Of a DNA stretch of 64,000 bases, positions 9,270-18,061 are shown in pieces. Within the stretch, counting starts at the first letter, position 1, and every line of letters starts with the position of its first letter. The translations under genes and the position numbers were made by a program. A model generated the notes under the pieces. That model was not told the origin of the DNA, searched no databases, and saw only the letters and a list, made by a program, of their open reading frames with translations. Source of the stretch: Saccharothrix sp. Its GTDB lineage: Bacteria; Actinomycetota; Actinomycetes; Mycobacteriales; Pseudonocardiaceae. The DNA lies in NCBI RefSeq assembly GCF_031180885.1, contig NZ_JAPSLK010000004.1, forward strand, positions 186,001-250,000, in the 5' to 3' direction.

Positions 9270-10193
9270 TCATAGGCGGTCGCGCCAGGGTGACAGGTCG
9301 AGGTTCGGGTACCGCAGTGCCATGCCGGCCAGTGTGTCCGCTGTCCAGAACCGGTGTCCGGGTGGTGGGAACCCGAACAGCGCGAGTTGGGCGGGTGTGG
9401 CGCGTTCGACGAATCGGTACCAGGCGGGTTCGTGGCTGCGGTCGGCCCACGCCTGGCGCTGCGCCCACTCGGCCTCCGCGCGCCGGTAGTTGAGGTGCAT
9501 CGTGTAGCGCGCCCCGCCGGGGCGGGTCATGCCGGTGCCGCGGTGGAACGTGCTCGTCTCGAAAGCCACGACCGTGCCCGCGGGTCCCGCGGCGGAAACC
9601 TCGCGTTCGTACAACTCCGCATGACCGGACGCGCCGAACCCGCCGTCCTCCGGCGCCGTGCCGGTCGCAGCCCGGCGGGACAACCAGTTCGGCTTCGCCG
9701 CGATGTGTGCGGTGTGCTCCTTGGGGACCAGGTGCGGAGGGCCGAGGTCTTCGGGCACGTCGACCAGGTAGACGAACATCTCCAACTGTTGGAAGTCGGC
9801 CGCCTCGCTGGGCACGAGGACGGTGTGGTTGAGGTAGTCGCGGTGCAGGTCTTGGTCGTAGTCGGCGGCGCCGGTGTACTTCGCCCAGGCCTCGGCCGAG
9901 TAGATCCGGAGGTCGTCGTCGCCCAGCAGCGTCCGGGCCAGGCGGATCAGCAGGTCGTGCACGGCCAGCAGGGAGATTTCGGGGCTGGCGAAGGGAAAGC
10001 TGTCGATCCCGGCGAACTCGTCGCCGAGGTACCGCTGCCGGCGGGGGTCGCTGCCGTCGTGGAATCCCGAAGGTGACGGGAACATCGTGCCCAGTTCGGC
10101 GACCGCGGGGCGCAGCACCTCGCCGGGCAGGTAGCCGGGCAGGACGACGAACCCGTTCGTCTGCCAGTCACGCGCGGCGTCCGCGAGGTCCAT
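9270..10193 (-). CDS. Phytanoyl-CoA dioxygenase (PhyH)-family protein
   Basis: A 307-residue Fe(II)/2-oxoglutarate oxygenase of the PhyH family, read from ATG 10193. Metal ligands are visible in DLHRDYLNH (His-x-Asp) and in the distal FHRGTG segment, followed by the arginine-containing LNYRRAEAEW that would bind 2-oxoglutarate. Family members hydroxylate small molecules. Nothing adjacent indicates the substrate, and it stands alone between a terminator and a degraded region. An upstream in-frame GTG would add six residues, and the ribosome-binding site is weak for both choices. Confidence 0.8.
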   Translation of the reverse strand: MDLADAARDWQTNGFVVLPGYLPGEVLRPAVAELGTMFPSPSGFHDGSDPRRQRYLGDEFAGIDSFPFASPEISLLAVHDLLIRLARTLLGDDDLRIYSAEAWAKYTGAADYDQDLHRDYLNHTVLVPSEAADFQQLEMFVYLVDVPEDLGPPHLVPKEHTAHIAAKPNWLSRRAATGTAPEDGGFGASGHAELYEREVSAAGPAGTVVAFETSTFHRGTGMTRPGGARYTMHLNYRRAEAEWAQRQAWADRSHEPAWYRFVERATPAQLALFGFPPPGHRFWTADTLAGMALRYPNLDLSPWRDRL

Positions 10194-10435
10194 CCCGGCA
10201 GTATCGGCCACGTGACGGCGCAGCCGCCAACGATTTCCCATCCGCACGTCGGCATGAGCGTATTGGCTCCGTGGTGTTCGGCTGCGGTTCGTGCTTCGGG
10301 CGCTGAACCAGTTCAGCTCTATCGGCAAGGATCGGCACTCCGGCACGCTTGGGCGGCCTCGCGCGAGGACGCCGGTGCCAGTAGCCGTTGGGCGGGGTCA
10401 TGGTTGACCGGGGCACCGTCGGCGCGACGCTTGGG

Positions 10436-10975
10436 TCAACCGACCTGACCGCCGCAGCACGATCGGATGACCGCCGGCGTCAGGTCGACCGGCGCACTCT
10501 GGAGGAACTTGCGTACGGCGGCTGGCGGACCAGTTTCCGGAAAGTTTCGGCAGGTCGTCGACCGGGTAGCTTTTTCGTCCGCTTTGATTTTCTCGATCAG
10601 GTCGGGGTCGTGTTGGAGGTGGTCTGCGAGCAGGGGCCACCGGATGCGGATCGCGGTCCACATCGCCAGGGCGTCCAATGGCACTGTGGCACCCTCCAGT
10701 GTGCGCAGGATTCGCAGTACGCTGTAGGCGTTGACGAAGCGCTTCATGCTGCGGGGGTTGGCCAGGAGCATTGGTGCGAACCTTTGGGGGGCGTGCTCGG
10801 TGGCGGTGGTGATTTCCGGTGCGGACATCCGGGCGATGGCGTCCGTGACGACGGCTTGCCGGGCGACCGGATCCGCGTCGTTCAACGCCTCTAGGACGTC
10901 CAGCTCACTGTGTCCGCTCATGACCCGCGCGCGCAGTTCTTGGATCTCGTCGGTGGTCTTCGGCGACGAACAACT
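10436..10975 (-). pseudogene. KAP-family P-loop NTPase, C-terminal remnant
   Basis: Minus-strand translation shows LANPRSMKRFVNAYSVLRIL and LAMWTAIRIRWPLLADHLQ, the conserved C-terminal helices of KAP-type NTPases (phage-exclusion or membrane-associated ATPases). The N-terminal two thirds with the Walker motifs are missing, because at about 10975 the sequence changes into an integrase remnant on the other strand. I read it as a truncated, inactive gene. Confidence 0.55.
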
Positions 10976-11890
10976 CGCCGCGCTCGAGCGCCGGCCCACC
11001 CCATTCCTCGAAGAACAGGTCAACGACCTCGCCGAACGTCGAGCCGTCCACTCACCTGGCACTGCCTACGCCGCCTTCGCCGAAGCGGCCAACGTTCTCC
11101 CGCCGGACAAGTCACCCTCAACCAGGCCCTAGCGGTCAAACGCGAAATCAGAGTCGCCTGCCACCTGATTCGCCGGCTCAGGGCCGATGGCAGCAGCCTG
11201 GCCAACTGCGACCAAGGCGATGTCGACCAATGGTTGGCAACGGGCAGCACCTACCGCTACGAAGCACGCACCTTCATCCTCTGGGCCATCCGCTGCGGCC
11301 ACGCCAGCGACATCACCATCCCCTCACGCCCCCAGCAAAACCTGCGTTCGGACTTCATCGACGCCGACGAACGCTGGGACCTGGCCCGCAGACCTCCTCC
11401 ACGACACCACGCTGAACACCGTCGACCGCGTCGCCGGCCTCCTGCTGCTGCTCCACGCCCAGTCCCTCAGCCGCATCGCCCGCCTCACCCTCGACCGCGT
11501 CACCCAACGGGTCACCGACAGGACCGTCGAGCTCCACCTGGGCCGTACGCCACTGGAACTGCCCACTCCTTTGGACCAACTGGTGCTCGACCTGGTCGAT
11601 CGACGGCACGGCAGCGCCGTTGTCGGCCGCACCCACGACCTCACCTGGCTCCTGCCCGGAGGGGCACCCGGCCACCCCATCAGCGCAAGACAACTCATGC
11701 GCCGCTTGCAGAAACTCGGCATCCGCGCCCGCCACGTCCGCAACACCACACTCATGGACCTCGCCGCTCAACTACCCGCATCCGTGCTCGCCGACCTTCT
11801 AGGCCTGCGACCACCGCCACACGCTGGACCCAACTCGCAGGCAACACCCCGCCCACCTACGCCGCCGAGATCGTTCGTCGGAAGACTTGA
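10955..11890 (+). pseudogene. Tyrosine-type site-specific integrase remnant with frameshifts
   Basis: Homology to the actinobacterial integrase family moves between frames: LAALERRPTPFLEEQVNDLA (frame of ~10970-11105), then ALAVKREIRVACHLIRRLRA and DVDQWLATGSTYRYEARTFI (~11120-11395), then LTLDRVTQRVTDRTVELHLG and RRLQKLGIRARHVRNTTLMD (~11400-11810), then WTQLAGNTPPTYAAEIVRRK up to the stop at 11890. At least three frame changes make it a decayed gene. With the KAP fragment facing it, it marks an old mobile-element insertion. No attachment site or tRNA was seen beside it. Confidence 0.65.
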
Positions 11891-11997
11891 CCACCTCGAA
11901 CCATCGTCAAGAATCAAGGGCTGTCGTCAGGGGCACCCAGTAGGGCCACCTGCTTGGCCGAATGAGGATTGGGAGCGGTCTCACTAACGTCGAGGTC

Positions 11998-14124
11998 ATG
12001 CTGCTGGAGAACGTAACGCGGGGGCCGTGGCACCTGCGAGTCGACGGCGGCTACCTCGCCGCGCCGAGGTTGGCCGATGACCGATCCTGGCCGCTGACCA
12101 CCGTGGACGCCCGGCCAGGGGTGCTGTTCGACTTCAGCGTGGAGTCGTCCCGTGGCTCGGAGGTCGACGCCTACCTGACCGACACCGCCACGCAGCGGCC
12201 CTTGCTGGTGGACTCCGATGCGCTGGCGCTCGCCCCGCCCGGCAAGACCGGCACCCTGTTCACGCTCTTCCAGCGTCGGGCCACGGCGCTGTCCATCAAG
12301 GGCGGCCATCCCGACGCGCGGTGGACGGTGGTCCACGACGAGGTGAACAAGAAACTCGTCGTGAGTCGGACGAGCGGTGTGCGGCCCGCGCTGCTGACTC
12401 TCGTCGGTGGGGTGCTGAACCGGACGCAATTCCCCGTGCCGCCGTTCTGGCGGCGCCGACTGGGCGGCGCGGCGTTCGGGGCGCCGGCGATGTTCGGCGG
12501 CTACCGGATCAGCAGCGGTCGGGACCCGTTCCTGACCTGCCTGGACGGGCTGACCGGGCATGTGGTGTGGACCTTTGACGGCGATCCGGCGACGAGTCCG
12601 GTCGCGGTGAGCTGGGTGACCCGCACCGCCGTCGCCGCGGCCGGCAAGAAGGTGCACGCGGTGTCGCTGGACTCGGCGAAGGCCATGTGGACGTTCGAGG
12701 CGGCGACCACGATCACGGCCCGGCCCCGAGCCTTCGCCGACGACGTCTACGTCACGACCACCGGCGGCGTGCTACACGCCCTGGCGGCGCGCGACGGCAC
12801 GCAGCGCTGGAAGTTCGAGGCCACCGGACTGCATGGCAGTCCGGCGATCAGCGGCCGCACGGTCGTCGTGGGGTCCACCGCCGGATCGGTGTACGGCGTG
12901 GACGACCGCACCGGGACGCAGCGGTGGGTTCATGACGCGGGCTCGTCGATCAGCGAGATCCTGACCGACGAGTCGGGCATCTACTTCGGAACCACGAGCG
13001 GAAAGGTGTTCGCGCTCCATCCCGAATCGGGGCAGCACCGGTGGACCGCAGCACAGTCGGAGAACGCGACGATCACCGCGCGGCCCGTGCGGCACAACGG
13101 GATGGTCATCGCGGCCGCGGTGGGCAGCATGGTAGAGGCGTTCGACGAGCGGACCGGCGACCGGCTCTGGACGGCGCCGACCCGGTCCACGCGGCCGGTT
13201 GGTCTCGCGGTCGCCGACGACATCCTTTACCAGACCGACGATGATGTGCTCTGGGCTTCGGAAGTCACCCGGACCGGGATGTCGAGTGTCCAGGACGGCC
13301 GCCGAGTCGGCACACCGGTGAGCGTACCCACCGTGTTCTCCGGTTCGGTGCACGTCAACACGTACATGGGCTCCGGGTTCGCCTTCCCCGGCAAGTCGAC
13401 CACCGCGCTGATGTCCCCGTTGGACATGGTGGTCGCGCTCGTCGCCGCCACAGCGGCCGAGCACGTCGAGAAGGACCGGCGACCACCGCTGCCGCCCGAC
13501 TGGAAGGTGTTGGGCTACTGGAGCGGTGGCACCACGTTCTCCTCTGTCGTCGTCGTCCGGCTGCGGCTGCCGTCCGACGACCGCGAGGTCGGACTGGTCG
13601 CGTTCGGCACTCGGCCCGGCGCCGCGCCCGTCACGTACGACCCGGCCACGGCGAAGCTCGTCGAGCTGCCCGACACCATCCTCGGTCCGGGGCACGTCAA
13701 CCGGTCCAAGGTCACCGACCACGTCCTGGCGGACTACCAGAGCAACCGGATGACGCTGCTCACGATGGTGCCCCGCGACAACACCGAACTGCTGATCACC
13801 GGGTACGGCCACGGCGGTGCGCTGGCCGCGCTCGCGGCGCTGGACTTCCGGCTCGACAAGCGGCCCGACACGGATGGGATTCGCGACGTCACGTGCGTGA
13901 CCTTCGGCGCGCCGCCCACCGGGGACGCGGTGTTCGCGTCGGTGCACCGGCGCGTGGTGCTCACGTCGTACCGGGTCGTGCTGCCCGGTGACCCGGTGGT
14001 GAGCGGCTTCGGGAAGGGGTGGGCGCACGCGGGGGACCAGGTCACCGTGGGCCAACACCTGCCCACGAGTGCGGTGACCGATCCGCTCGAGCAGTACCGC
14101 TACGCCCTCACGGGGGTGGTGTGA
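11998..14124 (+). CDS. PQQ-type beta-propeller protein with C-terminal pseudo-lipase domain
   Basis: About 708 residues; start ATG 11998 (an in-frame ATG at 11962 would add 12). Residues ~180-430 contain repeated PQQ/WD-like blades (LTGHVVWTFDG, RDGTQRWKFEA, RTGTQRWVHDA, ESGQHRWTAAQ, RTGDRLWTAPT). The last ~200 residues follow the class-3 lipase fold, but the nucleophile elbow reads TGYGHGGALAAL: the catalytic Ser of GxSxG is Gly, so the domain should be catalytically dead. No signal peptide or membrane helix is visible. The stop overlaps the next ATG (TGATG), coupling it to an intact lipase. A sensor, scaffold or inhibitor role for that lipase is inferred. Confidence 0.72.
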   Translation: MLLENVTRGPWHLRVDGGYLAAPRLADDRSWPLTTVDARPGVLFDFSVESSRGSEVDAYLTDTATQRPLLVDSDALALAPPGKTGTLFTLFQRRATALSIKGGHPDARWTVVHDEVNKKLVVSRTSGVRPALLTLVGGVLNRTQFPVPPFWRRRLGGAAFGAPAMFGGYRISSGRDPFLTCLDGLTGHVVWTFDGDPATSPVAVSWVTRTAVAAAGKKVHAVSLDSAKAMWTFEAATTITARPRAFADDVYVTTTGGVLHALAARDGTQRWKFEATGLHGSPAISGRTVVVGSTAGSVYGVDDRTGTQRWVHDAGSSISEILTDESGIYFGTTSGKVFALHPESGQHRWTAAQSENATITARPVRHNGMVIAAAVGSMVEAFDERTGDRLWTAPTRSTRPVGLAVADDILYQTDDDVLWASEVTRTGMSSVQDGRRVGTPVSVPTVFSGSVHVNTYMGSGFAFPGKSTTALMSPLDMVVALVAATAAEHVEKDRRPPLPPDWKVLGYWSGGTTFSSVVVVRLRLPSDDREVGLVAFGTRPGAAPVTYDPATAKLVELPDTILGPGHVNRSKVTDHVLADYQSNRMTLLTMVPRDNTELLITGYGHGGALAALAALDFRLDKRPDTDGIRDVTCVTFGAPPTGDAVFASVHRRVVLTSYRVVLPGDPVVSGFGKGWAHAGDQVTVGQHLPTSAVTDPLEQYRYALTGVV

Positions 14125-15407
14125 TGGCGATCGACTGGACCAAGGCCGTGGAGATGGCCCTGTACGCGAGCGAGGCGTACAAGTCGTACTACGAAGACGC
14201 TTTGTTCGTCACGGGATACCAACGGCTCGACGGCGCGTTCCGGCAGGCCGCCGACCGGGAGACATGGCTGAAGGGCAACGCGTACAAGGCCATCGAGAAT
14301 CCCGCCGGGACGTCCCTGGACACCCGTTTCATGGGCATCGTCACCACGGCCGCGGACGGCTCGCTGGTGGTCGCGTTCCGGGGCTCGGCAACGCGCGGCG
14401 ACTGGGCCACCAACATGAGCGGCTTGTGGCCGTTCTGGACCGACAAGGACTGGGTCGACGCCTCGGTCGCGTTCGCGGCCTGGCAGCCGATGCTCGGCAA
14501 CCCGAACACGTTGTTGGTGCACAACGGGTTCCTGGCGAGGTACCTGCTGTTCCGGGACTCCGTGCGGCGCCACGTGGAGGCCGCGTTCGGGCCAGGGCCC
14601 AAGCCACCGAACCTGTACGTGACGGGGCATAGCCTCGGGGGCGCGCTGGCCACGATCTGCGCCCTGGACCTCGCGGCGTCGCCGGGTGTCCTGCTGCCGA
14701 GACCGATCCTCCACACCTTCGGCGCGCCCAGGGTGGGCGACCACGCGTTCGCGGGGGCGGTCCAGGACCGGGTGACCGGCTACCGGATCTGGAACCGGCA
14801 GGACGTGGTGACCCGCCTGCCGGCTCGTGGCTACCTGCCGGCACCGGATGCCACCAGGTGGGCGAGCTACGAGCACGCGGGGACCGAAGGGGTGCTGGGG
14901 TCCGATGGCGTCGAAGCCGGGGCGCACTACCTGGACACCTACTACGCGGAGTGCGTCCTACGCGGCCCGGAGTACCAAGTGCGGGCGGGCGTGCGGCTGG
15001 CACCGGACGACCGGATCACCAGCCTCACAGTGCGGATCAAGACGGCGAACTCGTGGGGCGCGGGGACGAACAACGACGTCTTCATCGACCTGCTCGGCAC
15101 GCGGTGGGGGCCGCTGGACCGGTGGGGCAACGACTTCGAGGCCGGAGCGACGGGCGAATACGACCTGTTCGCCATGTTCCCGGACAAGGTCGCGGGGAAC
15201 TCGTGGACCGGCCGCGACCTCAAGGACGTCGGTCTCTTCCTGGGCAGTGGCCCCGGTGACCACTACAACGTCTTTACCCATGCCTGGACGCCGAGTTGGA
15301 TCGAGATCGAGGTGAACGGCAGGAGCCTGCCCAAGGCGTTCGTGAACGGATCTCTGAGCATCGGAAACAGGTACGCGTTCGCATCGCTCGCCGGCGACGC
15401 ACCCTGA
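14124..15407 (+). CDS. Class-3 lipase with C-terminal PLAT-like domain
   Basis: A 427-residue alpha/beta hydrolase. The nucleophile elbow VTGHSLGGAL places the catalytic Ser at about residue 170; downstream NRQDVVTRLP and AGAHYLD can supply the Asp and His. The oxyanion-side motif VVAFRGSATRGDW typical of lipase_3 precedes it. Residues ~310-427 resemble a PLAT or C2-like beta sandwich (LTVRIKTANSWGAGTNNDVF), a lipid- or protein-contact domain. No signal peptide is visible. The start ATG overlaps the stop of the propeller/pseudo-lipase gene, so the two are probably made in fixed ratio. The substrate, phospholipid or acylglycerol, is unknown. Confidence 0.82.
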   Translation: MAIDWTKAVEMALYASEAYKSYYEDALFVTGYQRLDGAFRQAADRETWLKGNAYKAIENPAGTSLDTRFMGIVTTAADGSLVVAFRGSATRGDWATNMSGLWPFWTDKDWVDASVAFAAWQPMLGNPNTLLVHNGFLARYLLFRDSVRRHVEAAFGPGPKPPNLYVTGHSLGGALATICALDLAASPGVLLPRPILHTFGAPRVGDHAFAGAVQDRVTGYRIWNRQDVVTRLPARGYLPAPDATRWASYEHAGTEGVLGSDGVEAGAHYLDTYYAECVLRGPEYQVRAGVRLAPDDRITSLTVRIKTANSWGAGTNNDVFIDLLGTRWGPLDRWGNDFEAGATGEYDLFAMFPDKVAGNSWTGRDLKDVGLFLGSGPGDHYNVFTHAWTPSWIEIEVNGRSLPKAFVNGSLSIGNRYAFASLAGDAP

Positions 15408-15517
15408 GCGGAGCACGAGCAAATTTCGTGTAAGAGCTGTGGTGAAACGACGTGTGGGCAATTCGATCGAGGCGATCATGGGCCACGCGAGCGCGTTGGC
15501 GGGGAGTACGGCGTCAG

Positions 15518-16484
15518 TCACCGCCTGGGCGCCCCCCAGTACCACGAGGTGGGGCAGTGGGCGGACGGCCTGGCGGGCCCGGCGGGCGGGTGCCGACTCG
15601 AATGATGCTCCTGGTCCGCTTGCGCGCGGACGTGCCACCGTACGACCAGGCAGAAGATCAGCGCCGACAGCCAGTACGCGCCCCAGGTGAAGGGCTTGTG
15701 CGTCCGGTCGGTGGCCCGCGCGGTGACGGTGGTGCGTGTGTCCGGGCGCAGTTCGGCGGACACGACCCGGTAGTCCGGTGGCGCCGTCGCGGGAGGCGGC
15801 TGGAACGGATCGCGGGCACTGTAGCTCCGACCCATCCAGCTTGGCCGACTGCCCACGGTTGCGGTGCGGACAGCCACCCGTCCGGGGCGAGCAGCGAGAC
15901 CTCCCAGGCGGCGAACCGCAAGCCGAGGCGTCAACAGCCAGCCGCCACGGTCGACCGGTCGTGTCGATCTTCTCGATGCTGGTGAAGTCGGCCCAGGCGG
16001 TGGATTGGTGCTCGATGTCTGTGGTTGCCCGGTGGGCGACGTCTGTGGTCGATCGGTGGGTGACGACCACGACCCCGTCGCGCAGGACGACACCGGACGG
16101 CGAGTCCCGCACCTCGAACGGCGACCGTTCACGTCCCAGCAGGCACGCGAACGCGGTGCGGCCGTGCGCGCCCGCGGAGCCGGCGAGCAGGCTCTCCGCC
16201 CCCGGTACCGCGCGCGGCATCGTGATCCGCACGTCGCTGGTGATCCGCGGGTAGTCCAACCCGGCCACCGCCACCTGTACCCGCAGGTCCACCTCGGCCG
16301 CCCGGAACTTGCGGGGATCGCACGTCGAAGGCAATCCCTTGTCCGGACTGTGCGGTGCCGTGAACCATCCCGCGCCCACCACTGCGACCGCCGCCATGGT
16401 CAGGACGTACAGAACGGTAGGTACCCAGCGGCGCAGCCACCTCAAGGAGCGTCGCCATCGTGACAGGCAGAGGGCGACCAACAC
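15518..16484 (-). pseudogene. Broken two-TM membrane protein gene
   Basis: Read from GTG 16484, the N-terminal part encodes a membrane segment (WVPTVLYVLTMAAVAVVGAG) and a beta-rich extracellular region to about 15930. Coding character then jumps to a second frame (AAWEVSLLAPDGWLSAPQPW, ~15840-15915) and a third (VVSAELRPDTRTTVTARATD then WGAYWLSALIFCLVVRW, to 15518). Two frame changes indicate a decayed gene or, less likely, base-call errors. The family is not recognised. Confidence 0.55.
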
Positions 16485-17034
16485 GCGCTGACGGTCCGGG
16501 ACGCCGTAGATGGTGACATGACTACGGCCTGCGCCGTGTAAGGGCGACGCAGTGGAGCCAGTCTAAGCGTGGGTGGTCGTGGTGGTCAGCGAAGGACCCG
16601 TGGTGCGGTGGTGTGTTGCTTCGGGTTCCCGGCTGGCCGCTGTCACTCGTTCGTGGGATAGCGGCTTGCTCGGGCATGGGCGGTGCTGAAGATGGGGGAG
16701 TTGACGAGCAAACGGAGTGCTGGTCGTGTGAAGACTCGGGCGTGTCGTCCTGGCAGCAGGCCGTCCCGACCACCGACGGCGGGTTCGAGTTCGTCGATGT
16801 GACCTACCCATGCCTTTGTGTGCGTTCGCGTTGGTGGCGATTGCCCGCTGCCGAGCAGGGCACAGTGGTGGGTGTGGCGGCTGATGAGCAGCCGGTGGGA
16901 AACGTCGCCCAGGCGAATCTCATACACCGCACCGACTGGTCGCAGCCCTGGCGCACTGCCAGCTGATTCGTTCGCGTCGCGCAGCTGCCCGGGAGGTCCG
17001 CAGCCCGGCAGGTTGATGGCGGCAGCGGCCCGCG
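16485..17034. other. Intergenic, non-coding or debris region
   Basis: About 550 bases with no gene I can defend. A minus-strand stretch near 16720-16960 has weakly protein-like composition (YEIRLGDVSHRLLISRHTHH) but no start, ribosome-binding site or recognisable family. It forms the left edge of a zone of mobile-element debris. Confidence 0.4.
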
Positions 17035-17265
17035 GAGGGCACACCCGACCTCGTCGTGCTCGACCTCGGCCTGCCCGACATGGACGGCCTCGACGTCATC
17101 GCCGGCGTCCGCGGCTGGACCACCATCCGATCATCGTCCTGTCCGCCCGCTTCGGCACGGCCGTCAAGGTCCACGCCCTCGACGCTGGTGCCGACGACTA
17201 CATCACCAAGCCGTTCGCCATGGACGAGTTCCTCACGAGGCTGCGCTGTGCCTGCCGAAAACGTC
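17035..17265 (+). pseudogene. Response-regulator receiver fragment (KdpE/OmpR-like)
   Basis: The receiver core is recognisable across two frames: TPDLVVLDLGLPDMDGLDVI (phospho-acceptor Asp) in one, then PIIVLSARFGTAVKVHALDA and GADDYITKPFAMDEFLTRLR (Thr/Ser and Lys switch residues) in another. A frame change near 17125 and the missing N-terminus and DNA-binding domain show that this is a fragment. Confidence 0.6.
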
Positions 17266-17276
17266 GTCCGTGCAGG

Positions 17277-17466
17277 TCAGGTGGCGTGGTGGTACTCGTT
17301 GAGGATGCCGCCAACCGCTGTCGTTTGCGGATGTCGAGGCCGGTGAGCGCTGCTTGATTCGTGATGGGTTGCGGCAGAGCGTGTAGTGGTCGGGCGTTGG
17401 TGATGCCTTGGTGGGGTTGGTGGGTGTCGTAAAAGTGCTCGTACTCGCGTAGGGCGTGGAGTAGGT
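17277..17466 (-). mobile_element. Transposase (integrase-core) C-terminal remnant
   Basis: The minus strand encodes REYEHFYDTHQPHQGITNAR and, after a frame slip, RLGGILNEYHHAT before a stop. This matches the C-terminal tail of rve-core transposases of the IS481/IS3 type. The catalytic core is missing, so it is an inactive remnant. Confidence 0.6.
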
Positions 17467-17499
17467 GCTTCTGGTTCCAGATTCAGGCATTCCCGCTCG

Positions 17500-17696
17500 G
17501 GTCGCCAGGCCGTCACGACCGTCCCGTCGGTAGGCACACGCCACCAGGTGACCACCGAACGTTCGGAGACCCCGAACACCTCCGCGGCCTTCCGATAGCC
17601 CTCGACCGTCCCAGACTTCAACGCCGCCACCACCCGCAACCGCAGCACCTCCCGCTCGGCAGGCGACAACCGGTGCGCACCCTCGACCTCGATCAT
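17500..17696 (-). mobile_element. IS630-type transposase N-terminal helix-turn-helix remnant
   Basis: Starting at ATG 17696, the translation LSPAEREVLRLRVVAALKSG followed by KAAEVFGVSERSVVTWWR is the N-terminal DNA-binding HTH of IS630-like transposases. The frame then loses homology and runs into the neighbouring transposase tail, so two different IS fragments are joined here. Confidence 0.55.
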
Positions 17697-17846
17697 GAGC
17701 GATGAACAGCAGGACGACGATCACTTTCGACTCGATACCTGACACGGAGGAGATCCTTCCCCCAGAGCGCTGTCTGGGATCAAGGCGTCCGGTTCAGAAG
17801 GACAACCTCGAACCCAGGACGGTTCATGGTCCTGTCACCTCGGTGT

Positions 17847-17867
17847 CCACCACTCGGAGTGAACGTC
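17847..17867 (+). promoter_or_regulatory. Shared 21-bp motif upstream of the clavam cluster's first operon
   Basis: The core CCACCACTCGGAGTGAAC at 17847-17864 recurs with 18 of 21 matches at 30542-30562 upstream of ceaS. It lies about 195 nt before the M20 peptidase start, in the ~360-base non-coding stretch 17700-18061. Two matching copies before two operons of the same pathway suggest a binding site for a cluster regulator, perhaps the SARP protein; that is inference. Confidence 0.5.
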
Positions 17868-18061
17868 CAAAACTCAGGCTACGCCAGGTAAGCGACGTCG
17901 CTCACAAGGTTGATCTGTCGAGTGACGACGCGAGATAGCCCTGTCGGCCGAGACCAGCTGTGCGCAACGCTGCTCCGGGATGTCGCCAACAGGCCCTGGC
18001 CACGGCGCATGTTCGTTCCGAAACTCGACAACAAGCATCCCCCGCTGGATAGGAGATCCAC

